Assembly (NCBI RefSeq): GCF_018128285.1
Contig: NZ_CP072380.1
Coordinates: 558,001-622,000 of the forward strand
Direction of reading: 5' to 3'
Length of the DNA: 64,000 bases
From: Atopobium sp. oral taxon 416
GTDB taxonomy: Bacteria; Actinomycetota; Coriobacteriia; Coriobacteriales; Atopobiaceae
Below, in pieces: positions 36,384 to 44,454 of the stretch. Within the stretch, counting starts at the first letter, position 1; every line of letters starts with the position of its first letter. The notes below the pieces were generated by a model. It had not been told where the DNA came from, did no database searches, and saw nothing but the letters and a program-made list of their open reading frames with translations. The position numbers and the translations under genes were made by a program.

Positions 36384-37118
36384 ATGGAGAAGGACCGCTC
36401 ATACCTTGAGCGTGCATTAGACGCTCTGGAGGAGACACTGTGGCCGACACGGTGCGTCGGGTGCGACGCTGTGGGTGAGCTTCTGTGTGAGTCCTGCCGC
36501 AGCGAGCTTCCCTGGATCGATCAGAGTCGGGCGTGCTCGGTGTGCGGGGCTCCCTACGGGCGGATGGTCTGTACGGAATGCAAGCGTGACTGGCCGGGCG
36601 ATGGGGTAGCCTGTGCCCTCTCCTATGAAGGGGTCGCGCGTCGCATCGTGACCACCTACAAAGACCACCATGAGACTCGGCTTGCGGCGCTCATCGCCCA
36701 AGGGCTCTGGAAGTTGTTGCAGGAACTGTCGGAAACGGCGGATGCAGAAGGCTCCCCGCGGCTTGATCTCTCCTCACTCGATGGGATCGTCGTGGTGCCG
36801 GACACCGCTGAGGCGCGGACTCGTCGTGGCTTTGACCATATGGAGCTCATCGGAAAGCATCTCTCACGCCTGAGCGGGCTGCCGCTTTTTGCTCTGCTGG
36901 AAAACAGGAGCACAGCGGATCTCAGACACTTGGGGAAGGAAGAGCGCGCTCGGCAGATGGAGAGCGCCATTGCGTGTACGCAGAGCACGTTTGGGATGCG
37001 GTTGTTGCTTGTCGACGACGTGATCACAACCGGCACGACTGTGAAGTCCTGTATGCGCTCGCTCAAAGCGCAAGGGGCGCTGTACGTCTTTACCGCCGCC
37101 TTCGCGCGGGTGTGGTAG
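36384..37118 (+). CDS. ComF-family phosphoribosyltransferase-like protein
   Basis: 244 residues. N-terminal double zinc finger (CVGCDAVGELLCESC and CSVCGAPYGRMVCTEC) followed by a PRTase fold with the PRPP loop LLLVDDVITTGTT near the C-terminus. ComF proteins are needed for DNA uptake in competent bacteria. Last gene of the rsmI-metG-rsmA-tatD-comF run. Confidence 0.9.
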   Translation: MEKDRSYLERALDALEETLWPTRCVGCDAVGELLCESCRSELPWIDQSRACSVCGAPYGRMVCTECKRDWPGDGVACALSYEGVARRIVTTYKDHHETRLAALIAQGLWKLLQELSETADAEGSPRLDLSSLDGIVVVPDTAEARTRRGFDHMELIGKHLSRLSGLPLFALLENRSTADLRHLGKEERARQMESAIACTQSTFGMRLLLVDDVITTGTTVKSCMRSLKAQGALYVFTAAFARVW

Positions 37119-37207
37119 AAGTGTTGGGCGTACACCGTTTTTGCCTGCTTTTAGCTGCCTTTGAGTCCCCGTTGACACTTCGTAAGCCCTTACCGGATCC
37201 TGTGCAG

Positions 37208-37235
37208 TTTGTGCGTAAGCGATAAATAGTATAAT
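37208..37235 (+). promoter_or_regulatory. Promoter for the structured RNA
   Basis: TTTGTG at 37208-37213 and a consensus TATAAT at 37230-37235, 16 bases apart. Transcription would start near 37242, the first base of the closing stem of the RNA candidate. Confidence 0.65.
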
Positions 37236-37239
37236 CAGT

Positions 37240-37497
37240 ACATCCCTTCTAGGTCTGTGGTTGCGAGCGTGAGCACGTGCTCTAGTCCAAGGCAGACGAG
37301 GCCAAAGGGATCCACGTAAGTCGGTGTGTGCGCACGTCGGCGATCATGGTTCGTCCTAGAAGTAAGACGTACCGCCTGTCAGTTGGGGACATACCTCCCC
37401 CAGGCGAGAGAACACACGTGGGAATGCCGCAGCATTCGAAGCGAACGTTCCGGTACGCGAGTGTGGGGTCAAAAACCAGGTCAGCTGGAAGGGATAG
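37240..37497 (+). ncRNA. Structured non-coding RNA candidate, probably a raiA-motif RNA
   Basis: About 255 nt with its own promoter. The ends pair: ATCCCTTC at 37242-37249 is the exact complement of GAAGGGAT at 37488-37495. Internal hairpins include GAGCGTGAGCACGTGCTC (two short stems) near 37266 and a GGGGACATACCTCCCC element at 37385-37400. It lacks a convincing protein frame. Its position, after comF and upstream of hpf (also called raiA), in an actinobacterium, fits the raiA-motif RNA, a conserved large RNA of Firmicutes and Actinobacteria. The identity is inferred from size, context and closing stem, not from matching conserved bases. The 3' arm also overlaps the Shine-Dalgarno of the next gene, so a cis-regulatory role is an alternative. 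Confidence 0.6.
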
Positions 37498-37500
37498 TCC

Positions 37501-38391
37501 TTGGCAGAAAAGAGCAAGGTTGCCAGAGTGGCAAAGGAGGTTACCTGTGCTGTCGCACTTGTGACACTCTGCGTGGGGCTCTGTGCGTGCTCTGCGCGCT
37601 CCGTCATCGACTCAATCCGCGATGACAGCAGCTATCCCTCAGCCTCACAGGCCCGTATCGACGATGCTAACACCCTTGAGCCACAGGTAAGTGTCCCCAC
37701 GATCAAAGAGAACGGCTACCTCACCGTCGGCATCAAGGCAGACACGGGCGTGCCTTTCAGTCAGACAGACAGCCAAAACCGCTATTGGGGGCTTGATATC
37801 GACCTGGCAAGCGCGCTCGCCTCTGAGCTGGGGCTACACGTTCGGTTTGTGGGTGTGTCCGATGCCACCGCAGTGCAGAAAAGCTGCGACGTGGTGATGA
37901 ATGTTGAAGATGGCGAAGCCGAGGGGGTAGCGCAGACCGCAGTCTACGCACAGCAGTCGATCAGCTTATTCGGTCGCGGTAAGCAGGGCTCCCTCACGCA
38001 GGAAGAGCTTGTCGGCAGGACTATCGGGGCCCGTGATGCGATTGCAGTGCAAACTACCCTGTCTCAGCTCTTTCCCACCGCCTCAATAGAAGTGTTCGGC
38101 AACATGCAGGACTGCATGGAGGCGCTCGCCTTGGGCAAAGTGGACTATGTAGCGGCGGATTCTGCTACCGGCAACTATTTTGCGGAACAGACCGGAGATA
38201 TCTCTCAGATCGGGACGATCGACGATCCGGTCGATATCGGCTGTGGCATCGTGGATTCAAATGCGGACTTGGCGCAGGCCCTGCAGACGTCGCTGGATGA
38301 TCTCAAGGCGAGCGGAAAATACCAGCTTATCCGCAATCGATGGCTCAACAGTACCGAGGAGGCAGACGAGGAGAAACCTGCAGTTCAATAG
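37501..38391 (+). CDS. Amino-acid-type substrate-binding lipoprotein
   Basis: 296 residues from a TTG, with GGAAGGG 7-8 bases upstream. Lipoprotein signal: hydrophobic core 16-29 ending LCAC with the lipidated cysteine at residue 30. The rest is a family 3 periplasmic-binding fold (GYLTVGIKADTGVPFSQ...GLDIDLASALASELGL). Would capture a polar amino acid or similar for an ABC importer, but no permease or ATPase gene is adjacent. It follows the RNA candidate immediately. Confidence 0.8.
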   Translation: MAEKSKVARVAKEVTCAVALVTLCVGLCACSARSVIDSIRDDSSYPSASQARIDDANTLEPQVSVPTIKENGYLTVGIKADTGVPFSQTDSQNRYWGLDIDLASALASELGLHVRFVGVSDATAVQKSCDVVMNVEDGEAEGVAQTAVYAQQSISLFGRGKQGSLTQEELVGRTIGARDAIAVQTTLSQLFPTASIEVFGNMQDCMEALALGKVDYVAADSATGNYFAEQTGDISQIGTIDDPVDIGCGIVDSNADLAQALQTSLDDLKASGKYQLIRNRWLNSTEEADEEKPAVQ

Positions 38392-38464
38392 AGCGAAGCA
38401 GACATTTTCAATCGTTGGGTGATACAGGAGGCTCATCACACCATATTTGGGTATCTAGTTAGTA

Positions 38465-38486
38465 CATGCACGGAAGGGCGTGCATG
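38465..38486 (+). promoter_or_regulatory. Hairpin in the hpf leader
   Basis: CATGCACG and CGTGCATG form a perfect 8-bp stem with a GAAGGG loop, 25 bases before the hpf start. The loop itself resembles a Shine-Dalgarno. No U-tract follows, so it is more likely a leader structure than a terminator. Confidence 0.5.
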
Positions 38487-38511
38487 CGCGTGTGATCCTA
38501 AGGAGGATGCT

Positions 38512-39096
38512 ATGGCAGACATCACCGTATCAGGACGTAAGATCCAAGTGACCGACGCATTGAGAAGCTATGCGACCGAGAAGATCAGCAATGCCCTCAA
38601 GGTCTTCAATATTGAGCCTATGACCTGCGATATCATACTGCGTGTTGATCGGAACCGCTCCAATCCGGACAGAAAGACGGTCGAGGTCACCGTACACGTT
38701 CGCGACAGTGTTGTCAGAGCCTCTGAGAGCGATCCGGATATGTATGCCGCGATCGACCTGGCGGCAGAGAAAGTTGAGCGCCAGCTCAGGAAATACAAGA
38801 CCCGCATTATCGACAAGCGTCAGCACCGCCAGAAGGTCCACAAGCTGACCTCTGCGGAGGACCTCGATAAGCTGATCGAGCCGAAGAACGATGACGACGA
38901 TCTGCTGGTCCGGGAGAAAACCGTTAAGTTGATTCCGATGTCCGAAGACAAAGCCCTCGTAGAGACCGATCTGTTGGGCCATGATTTTTACATGTTCTTA
39001 AATGCAAATTCAGGACAGATCAATGTCATCTATCATAGAAAGAACGGTGGATACGGAATCCTGAAACCTGAGATCGAGGACGTGGATGAGCAATAA
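38512..39096 (+). CDS. hpf: Ribosome hibernation promoting factor, long form
   Basis: 194 residues from the ATG at 38512 with AAGGAGG 5 bases upstream; the frame opens earlier but that part is leader. N-terminal ribosome-binding domain (ITVSGRKIQVTDALRSYATEKI) and a C-terminal dimerisation domain (ETDLLGHDFYMFLNANSGQINVIYRR-like) make this the long form, which pairs ribosomes into inactive 100S particles. Overlaps degV by 11 bases. Confidence 0.94.
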   Translation: MADITVSGRKIQVTDALRSYATEKISNALKVFNIEPMTCDIILRVDRNRSNPDRKTVEVTVHVRDSVVRASESDPDMYAAIDLAAEKVERQLRKYKTRIIDKRQHRQKVHKLTSAEDLDKLIEPKNDDDDLLVREKTVKLIPMSEDKALVETDLLGHDFYMFLNANSGQINVIYHRKNGGYGILKPEIEDVDEQ

Positions 39097-40144
39097 GCCG
39101 CAAGGCGCACCAGATACCAAGGTGGATAGTACAGAAGTCGCGGCACTGGTGAAAAATGTCACTGGTGTCGCGGCGCTCAGCTCATACGCACAGGCCTACC
39201 AGAAGCGCCTCGGGGTCACGATCGTGGCCGACACCGGCGCCGATTTCAACCCGGATGTGGCCAAAGCGCTGAGGATTGAAGTCATCCCCTTCCGCTATGT
39301 GGGGCCAGACGGGGAGCATGCGGATGATATGTGGCAGAGCATCAGCCCACACGACTTCTACGAGTACATGCGTAAGCACCCCGATGAGCGGTTCCGCACA
39401 CAGGCGGTGACGCCGGGTGCCTACATGGAGATCTTCAAGGGCCTCTATGAGAGATGGCACCGCCCGATCATCTATCTGGGACTGACCGGGGGACTTTCCT
39501 CTTCGATCGATGCAGCTCGTCAAGGGGTTGAGCTTGTCAAAGAGGACTACCCCGAAGCCGAGATCTACGTGGTGGACAACCTGTGCCCTTCTGCAGCCGC
39601 AGAGCTCCTCGTTATCGAGACTGTCCGTCAAGCAGCCCTCGGCCTGACAGCCAAAGAGCTCGTCGCCTGGGCGGAGGATGCCCGTTACTTTATCCAGGGT
39701 TACTTCACGCTCGACTCCCTCCACTGGCTCGCGGCAGGCGGCAGAATTCCGCCGGCAGCAGCACAGGTGGGTGGCAAGCTCGATGTGAAGCCTGAGCTCT
39801 CCTACGATGTGAATGGATCCTTATCGCTTAAGGGCATGTGCCGCGGGCGCAGAAAGGCGCTCAGGGCGATCCTCAAGGATTTTGAAAATAACTACGCGCA
39901 TGACCCCTCACTCCCGATGGTCATTATGGATGCGGATGCTCCGAAGGATGCCGAATGGCTCGAAAAGAAGATCCGCGAAATGGAGGGGTGCGCCGATATC
40001 ACGGTCGTGAGAAGCTCCATCTCACCGGTCATCGGCTCCCATGTGGGGCCGGGCATGGTCGCGGCGGCCTTCTGGGGCACCGATCGGCGTGAGAAGCTTT
40101 CGTTGACTGATCGGATCGCACGCAGGGTCCGCGCAAAAGAATAA
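39086..40144 (+). CDS. DegV family fatty-acid-binding protein
   Basis: 352 residues. DegV proteins bind a fatty acid between two domains and can act as the lipid-binding FakB subunit for fatty acid kinase. The start TIVADTGADF and the later LGLTGGLSSSIDAA and GGRIPPAAAQVGGKLDVKPEL segments match. The first 45 residues precede the usual DegV start. No kinase FakA gene is nearby. Coupled to hpf. Confidence 0.88.
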   Translation: MSNKPQGAPDTKVDSTEVAALVKNVTGVAALSSYAQAYQKRLGVTIVADTGADFNPDVAKALRIEVIPFRYVGPDGEHADDMWQSISPHDFYEYMRKHPDERFRTQAVTPGAYMEIFKGLYERWHRPIIYLGLTGGLSSSIDAARQGVELVKEDYPEAEIYVVDNLCPSAAAELLVIETVRQAALGLTAKELVAWAEDARYFIQGYFTLDSLHWLAAGGRIPPAAAQVGGKLDVKPELSYDVNGSLSLKGMCRGRRKALRAILKDFENNYAHDPSLPMVIMDADAPKDAEWLEKKIREMEGCADITVVRSSISPVIGSHVGPGMVAAAFWGTDRREKLSLTDRIARRVRAKE

Positions 40145-40167
40145 GCAGTTTTTCAAGGAAGATATAC

Positions 40168-41241
40168 ATGGCAACAAATACAAAGGTCGCTTTCATCGGT
40201 ACCGGCATTATGGGTGAGCCGATTGCAGAGCACATACTGGACGCTGGCTATGACCTCACCGTCTACAACCGCACTGAGAAGAAAGCCGAACCGCTCATAC
40301 AGAAGGGCGCCCACTGGGCACCTTCAGCAGGTGACGCCGCTAAAGGTGCGGGTGTGATCTTCACGATGCTCGGCTATCCCGACGAGGTGGAAGACACGTA
40401 TCTGACGAAAAACGGACTCATCCGCCGTTCGAAAAAGGGCGCCTACCTGATCGATTTGACCACCTCCTCGCCGCAGTTGGCTCGGGATATCCACGACTCC
40501 TGTGAGATCGATGACAAGCATGCCTTTGACTGCCCGGTGACGGGAGGAGAGGGCGGCGCCAAAGCCGGGACCCTGACTCTCATCATAGGTGCGACCGAAG
40601 ATACCGCAGAGCCGGTGCTGCCGATCCTGAAGACCTTTTCAAAGAAGATCTACTACTTCGATGAGGCAGGGAGGGGGCAGATCGCCAAGCTCTGCAACCA
40701 GATCTGTGTCGCCGCAAACCTGTTGGGCGGTGCGGAGGCCCTGGCACTCGCGAGGTGGTCCGGGCTCGACCAACGCAGCGTGCTCGACATGATCAGCGAT
40801 GGCATGGGTTCCTCACGTCAGCTTGAACAGCTGCTGCCGAAAGCGATCAGCGGCGATTACAGACCGGGGTTCAAGAATATACATCTCAGAAAAGATCTAG
40901 CCTTAGCTCTGCGGCAAGCCGAGGAAAAACATCTGGAGATTCCTCAAACCGAAGCGGCCTTCGCGCTCTTTGACACGCTGGTACATATCGGTGGGGCGAA
41001 GATGGGTACCCAGGCGGCCTCATTGCTGTTTGAGGATGATGACACGACCAAGAAGGCAGGCCTTGACTGGGCGCTGCTCGAAGAGGCGGACGATCCGATC
41101 GACCCTGACGATGAGCGTGCGGTGCAACAGATTTCTACACCATCGAGTAAAAAGAGGAGCGGGACACAGAAAACAGCAGGTCCCCAACAGAATCCGAAAC
41201 ACGAGCGAAAAGGGCGCAGAGAGCGGTTAGAGAGGCAATGA
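40168..41241 (+). CDS. NAD(P)-dependent beta-hydroxyacid dehydrogenase family protein
   Basis: 357 residues. 3-hydroxyisobutyrate dehydrogenase-like: Rossmann motif GTGIMG at about 11-16, substrate segment DCPVTGGEGGAKAGTL, and the catalytic lysine in GRGQIAKLCNQ. The last 60 residues form a Lys/Arg-rich tail not usual for the family. Substrate unknown. One base separates it from the next gene. Confidence 0.87.
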   Translation: MATNTKVAFIGTGIMGEPIAEHILDAGYDLTVYNRTEKKAEPLIQKGAHWAPSAGDAAKGAGVIFTMLGYPDEVEDTYLTKNGLIRRSKKGAYLIDLTTSSPQLARDIHDSCEIDDKHAFDCPVTGGEGGAKAGTLTLIIGATEDTAEPVLPILKTFSKKIYYFDEAGRGQIAKLCNQICVAANLLGGAEALALARWSGLDQRSVLDMISDGMGSSRQLEQLLPKAISGDYRPGFKNIHLRKDLALALRQAEEKHLEIPQTEAAFALFDTLVHIGGAKMGTQAASLLFEDDDTTKKAGLDWALLEEADDPIDPDDERAVQQISTPSSKKRSGTQKTAGPQQNPKHERKGRRERLERQ

Positions 41242-41242
41242 G

Positions 41243-41809
41243 ATGGAGCAGAAATCCCTGGAAGCATTGATCGAACGATTACATGCACATTCACGCAGGC
41301 AGCGCCAGAGCGCGGCACAGGGGATCTATGAGGGGATCAAGGACGATCCGAAGGAGATCCTGCCGTATCTCAACCAGCTGGAGGATGCGCTTGGCTATCC
41401 TGAAGCGCAGACCCGCTGGGAGATCTTTGATATCCTTACGCTGGTGGCCCCGAAGCACCCCGACAAGGTGGAATCGGCACTGGAGCCAGCGGAGAACTCG
41501 CTTTTCGATGAGGAGAGCGCTCCGGTTAGACTCGCAGCCTTCAGTTTCCTTGCAGTGTATGGGTCAACAAGTGAAAAACGTTCCGATACTGTGTGGCCTC
41601 TCTTGGATGAAGCCGTGCAATGCTACCATGGGGATGCTGAATATCGGGACATGCTCGTCGCACTGCTCGATATGGCAAAGGGCACCATCTCAGCAAAGAC
41701 TGCTCAAGAGCTGAAAGAGCGTATCTCGTTCGACGTGAAGAGCGGATCGGGATACATTAGGGCGCTCTCTCAGGATATCGAAAAAGAACTGGACAGAAAG
41801 GCACAATAG
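41243..41809 (+). CDS. HEAT-repeat-like small protein
   Basis: 188 residues, all-helical, with HEAT-type pairs (RQSAAQGIYEGIKDDPKEILPYL; VRLAAFSFLAVYGS). No catalytic motif. Tightly packed in the hpf operon, 1 base after and 2 bases before its neighbours. Function unknown. Confidence 0.75.
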   Translation: MEQKSLEALIERLHAHSRRQRQSAAQGIYEGIKDDPKEILPYLNQLEDALGYPEAQTRWEIFDILTLVAPKHPDKVESALEPAENSLFDEESAPVRLAAFSFLAVYGSTSEKRSDTVWPLLDEAVQCYHGDAEYRDMLVALLDMAKGTISAKTAQELKERISFDVKSGSGYIRALSQDIEKELDRKAQ

Positions 41810-41811
41810 GC

Positions 41812-42837
41812 ATGGAAACTCCGAGCGACAACGAATCGAAACAAGAGCCAACGACGAAACCGGACACGCAGGAGGATACGGCGCAGGAAGCGCCCGAAAA
41901 AGACACTGATACGGACACTGCGGAGGCCGAAGAGCCAGAAAAGGTCGAAAAGGCCAAGCCTGAGCATACTGCGGACAAAAAGGCTAAGGCTCCGAAAGAG
42001 AACAAGCCGGCACAGAAAGTGACAATGCCGATCTACTTTGTCGCTATTATCGTCGCGGTATGCCTCGTGGTCGGCGGACTCGTGGGCCACTACGCCCTCG
42101 GCGGCGTGCACTCCCTGAATGTGACTGCCGTGAGTGAGAATCAGCTCGATACCCCGATCGCACGCTACAACTACAACGGCCAGCATAACGTCACCGTCCG
42201 TGACGTTATCTCCCAGACCTCGTCGCTCGACTCCGCGAAGAACGATGACGGAACGTACAGAATGCCGACCGCGGGGAACACGATCGATACCGCCCGTACC
42301 CAGATTCTGCAGGACATCGTCCAGCAGCGCAATATCCAGGTCTCCGACGATGAGCTCGACCAGTACGCTCAGCAGTATCTCGGCACCAACGATTACAGCC
42401 AGATTGCCTCTCGGTACAACATGGACGAAGACGCCGTCAAGAATGTTCTGAGACAGTCTGCAGCGCTGACCAAGCTGCGCGATCAGGTCGTCACCGACGT
42501 AACCCTGCCGGCACAGCCGACTGCACCGTCTCAGCCTGCGGATGGCCAGCAAGATACTCCGACGCAGGACTATGCGACCTACATCATCAACCTTGCCGGC
42601 GATGAGTGGGACTCCGACAACAACACCTGGAAGGATTCCAACAGCGATTATGCGCAGGCGCTCACAGACTATACGATTACGAATGACAGTGCAACCTATG
42701 CTGCAGCTCAGGCTGCCTACTATGTGGCGTATCAGAAGTACGCAAGCGCACGGCAGCAGATGAGCTCTGAGTGGACCAACTTCGTGAACGGCGAGCTCAG
42801 CAAGGCAAGCATTCAGGTCTATACGCTCGAGGCGTAA
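41812..42837 (+). CDS. Membrane-anchored SurA-N-like protein
   Basis: 341 residues. Acidic/Lys-rich N-terminus (1-70), a single membrane helix at about 76-98, and an extracytoplasmic domain whose ARTQILQDIVQQRNIQVSDDELDQYAQQ segment looks like the SurA/trigger-factor chaperone arm. No prolyl isomerase domain follows. Could be an extracytoplasmic chaperone. Last gene before a strong terminator. Confidence 0.75.
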   Translation: METPSDNESKQEPTTKPDTQEDTAQEAPEKDTDTDTAEAEEPEKVEKAKPEHTADKKAKAPKENKPAQKVTMPIYFVAIIVAVCLVVGGLVGHYALGGVHSLNVTAVSENQLDTPIARYNYNGQHNVTVRDVISQTSSLDSAKNDDGTYRMPTAGNTIDTARTQILQDIVQQRNIQVSDDELDQYAQQYLGTNDYSQIASRYNMDEDAVKNVLRQSAALTKLRDQVVTDVTLPAQPTAPSQPADGQQDTPTQDYATYIINLAGDEWDSDNNTWKDSNSDYAQALTDYTITNDSATYAAAQAAYYVAYQKYASARQQMSSEWTNFVNGELSKASIQVYTLEA

Positions 42838-42860
42838 AATTCAGCCACGATATCACGTAT

Positions 42861-42902
42861 GATGTTGGGTGGGCCGTTAAGGCCCATCCAACATCTTTAT
42901 TT
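42861..42902 (+). terminator. Strong intrinsic terminator of the hpf operon
   Basis: GATGTTGGGTGGGCC and GGCCCATCCAACATC make a 15-bp stem (one mismatch) with a GTTAA loop, followed by TTTATTT. Confidence 0.92.
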
Positions 42903-42914
42903 CAGGGGGTCTGC

Positions 42915-44105
42915 GTGCGCGTCGCAATCAGCCGATGCCTTTTGGGGGATAACTGCCGCTACAACGGGAAGACCAAACCGAATGCCGCGGTCATTCGGTC
43001 TGCCAAGAACGTGGAAGTGGTGCCGGTCTGCCCTGAATCCGCAGGTAAGCTGCCTATTCCGCGTCCCGCGGCGGAGCAGCGCGACGGTGGGGTGTACATG
43101 AGTGACGGGACCGATGTCACCAGGCAATTTCAGGCTGGGGCATGTAAAGAATTTGATCGGGTGAAAAAATCCGGGGCGCCGCTTGCCATATTAAAAGCGA
43201 AGAGCCCCTCGTGTGGATCCGATCTCATTTACGATGGTACCTATAGCGGTACGCTGACAGCAGGCGATGGGGTATTCACCCGTCTGCTTAAACAGGAAGG
43301 AATCACCGTGGCAACTGAAACTATGGTTGAAGAGATGCACCCCTCAGTAGAACACCCCGTAGCGATCGTGTTGGGGACCGGGCTGGGTTCCATCACAGAT
43401 CTGGTACACGTGGTGCGAAGGATCGACTATCACGATATTGAAGGGTTTCCGGACAACGCCCAGCCGATTGAAGGGCACCGATTCGAAGCGGCGATCGGCG
43501 CGCTCGATGGGGTACCGGTGATCGTCTATCCGGGCCGTATCCACCTCTATCGTGGGTATTCTGCAGCAGAGGTCACCTCTCTTGTCCGCCATGCCTTCCG
43601 CCTCGGCTGTCGTGACATTATCTTTGCCGGCGCAACCGGCGCGATCCCCGGGAAGGTTGAGAAGGGTCTCGGCATTCTGACCGACCAGATCAACCTTACC
43701 GGCAGAAACCCCTTGGCTGAGTGGGAAGGGCTCAGGGACGTTGAATCTCCCTTTGTGGATATGAATGACCTCTACTCGCCCTATATGAGCTCGATCGCCC
43801 GCGGCGTAGCAAAAGACCAGAACATCACGATTGGTGCAGGCGTCTTTGCAGGTGTGCTGGGGCCCTCCTTTGAGACACGGGCGGAGGTTAGCGCGCTTCG
43901 CCAGCTCGGCGTCTCCTATGTGGGTATGTCCACGGTCAATGAGGTGATTATGGCACACGCGCTCGGTATGCATGTCTTAGGGCTGACCTTGGCAGCAAAC
44001 TACAGTGGCGGCTGCGATGTGGACCATCAGAGCGTATTGGCGACAGCTAAGAGGTATGAGGACGACTTCCAGCGCTGGGTACGCGGGATTGTCCATCTGC
44101 TGTAG
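42915..44105 (+). CDS. Fusion: DUF523 domain + purine nucleoside phosphorylase
   Basis: 396 residues from the GTG at 42915, with AGGGGG upstream; the frame opens earlier inside the terminator, which cannot be coding. Residues 1-140 are DUF523: ISRCLLGDNCRYNG, VCPE, AKSPSCGS with its conserved cysteines. Residues from about 145 are a family 2 purine nucleoside phosphorylase: LGTGLGSI phosphate loop, GRIHLYRGYS, NLTGRNPL, GVLGPSFETRAEV and VGMSTVNEV. The phosphorylase would split purine nucleosides to base and ribose 1-phosphate. The DUF523 function is unknown; fusion suggests work on the same substrates. The join is in one frame without disturbance. Confidence 0.87.
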   Translation: MRVAISRCLLGDNCRYNGKTKPNAAVIRSAKNVEVVPVCPESAGKLPIPRPAAEQRDGGVYMSDGTDVTRQFQAGACKEFDRVKKSGAPLAILKAKSPSCGSDLIYDGTYSGTLTAGDGVFTRLLKQEGITVATETMVEEMHPSVEHPVAIVLGTGLGSITDLVHVVRRIDYHDIEGFPDNAQPIEGHRFEAAIGALDGVPVIVYPGRIHLYRGYSAAEVTSLVRHAFRLGCRDIIFAGATGAIPGKVEKGLGILTDQINLTGRNPLAEWEGLRDVESPFVDMNDLYSPYMSSIARGVAKDQNITIGAGVFAGVLGPSFETRAEVSALRQLGVSYVGMSTVNEVIMAHALGMHVLGLTLAANYSGGCDVDHQSVLATAKRYEDDFQRWVRGIVHLL

Positions 44106-44142
44106 TGTCTCGGTGAATGGCCAGAAATTGGGGATTTTGGAC

Positions 44143-44171
44143 TTGCAACTTCTCGCGCGCATCTCTATAGT
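44143..44171 (+). promoter_or_regulatory. Promoter of the tRNA-Thr gene
   Basis: TTGCAA at 44143-44148 and TATAGT at 44166-44171 with the ideal 17-base spacer; the tRNA begins 22 bases further on. Confidence 0.75.
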
Positions 44172-44192
44172 TAGACAGCGTTGCAATTGTGT

Positions 44193-44268
44193 GCCAGCTT
44201 AGCTCAGTTGGTAGAGCACCGCTCTCGTAAAGCGGGGGTCATCAGTTCGAGTCTGATAGCTGGCTCCA
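44193..44268 (+). tRNA. tRNA-Thr(CGT)
   Basis: 76 bases including an encoded CCA. Acceptor stem GCCAGCT pairs with AGCTGGC; D-arm TAGCTCAGTTGGTAGAGCA, T-loop GTTCGAGTC and a standard variable loop are present. The anticodon CGT is at 44226-44228 (reads ACG). Confidence 0.97.
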
Positions 44269-44277
44269 GTGAAGGTC

Positions 44278-44308
44278 AAAGGCTACGGTCGCATGATCGT
44301 GGCCTTTT
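44278..44308 (+). terminator. Terminator after tRNA-Thr
   Basis: AAAGGCTACG pairs with CGTGGCCTTT (one G-U) over a 10-base loop, ending in TTTT. Confidence 0.75.
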
Positions 44309-44454
44309 CGCGTATGTAGGGAGCTCTGCTCCCAACCGTGCATTTTTGGATGGTATTGTTCTCTGACCTCGACAACAGTCGTTTGTTCTATTAAGCTAAC
44401 TTTGAGTAATAAGTAAGCTATGGATAACACATAGAGACTGTTGAGTGAGGGGCC

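Noticed and set aside
37326-37625. Open frames of 78-99 codons inside the 37.2-37.5 kb gap
   Set aside because: No ribosome sites or family signals; they overlap the structured RNA and the lipoprotein gene.
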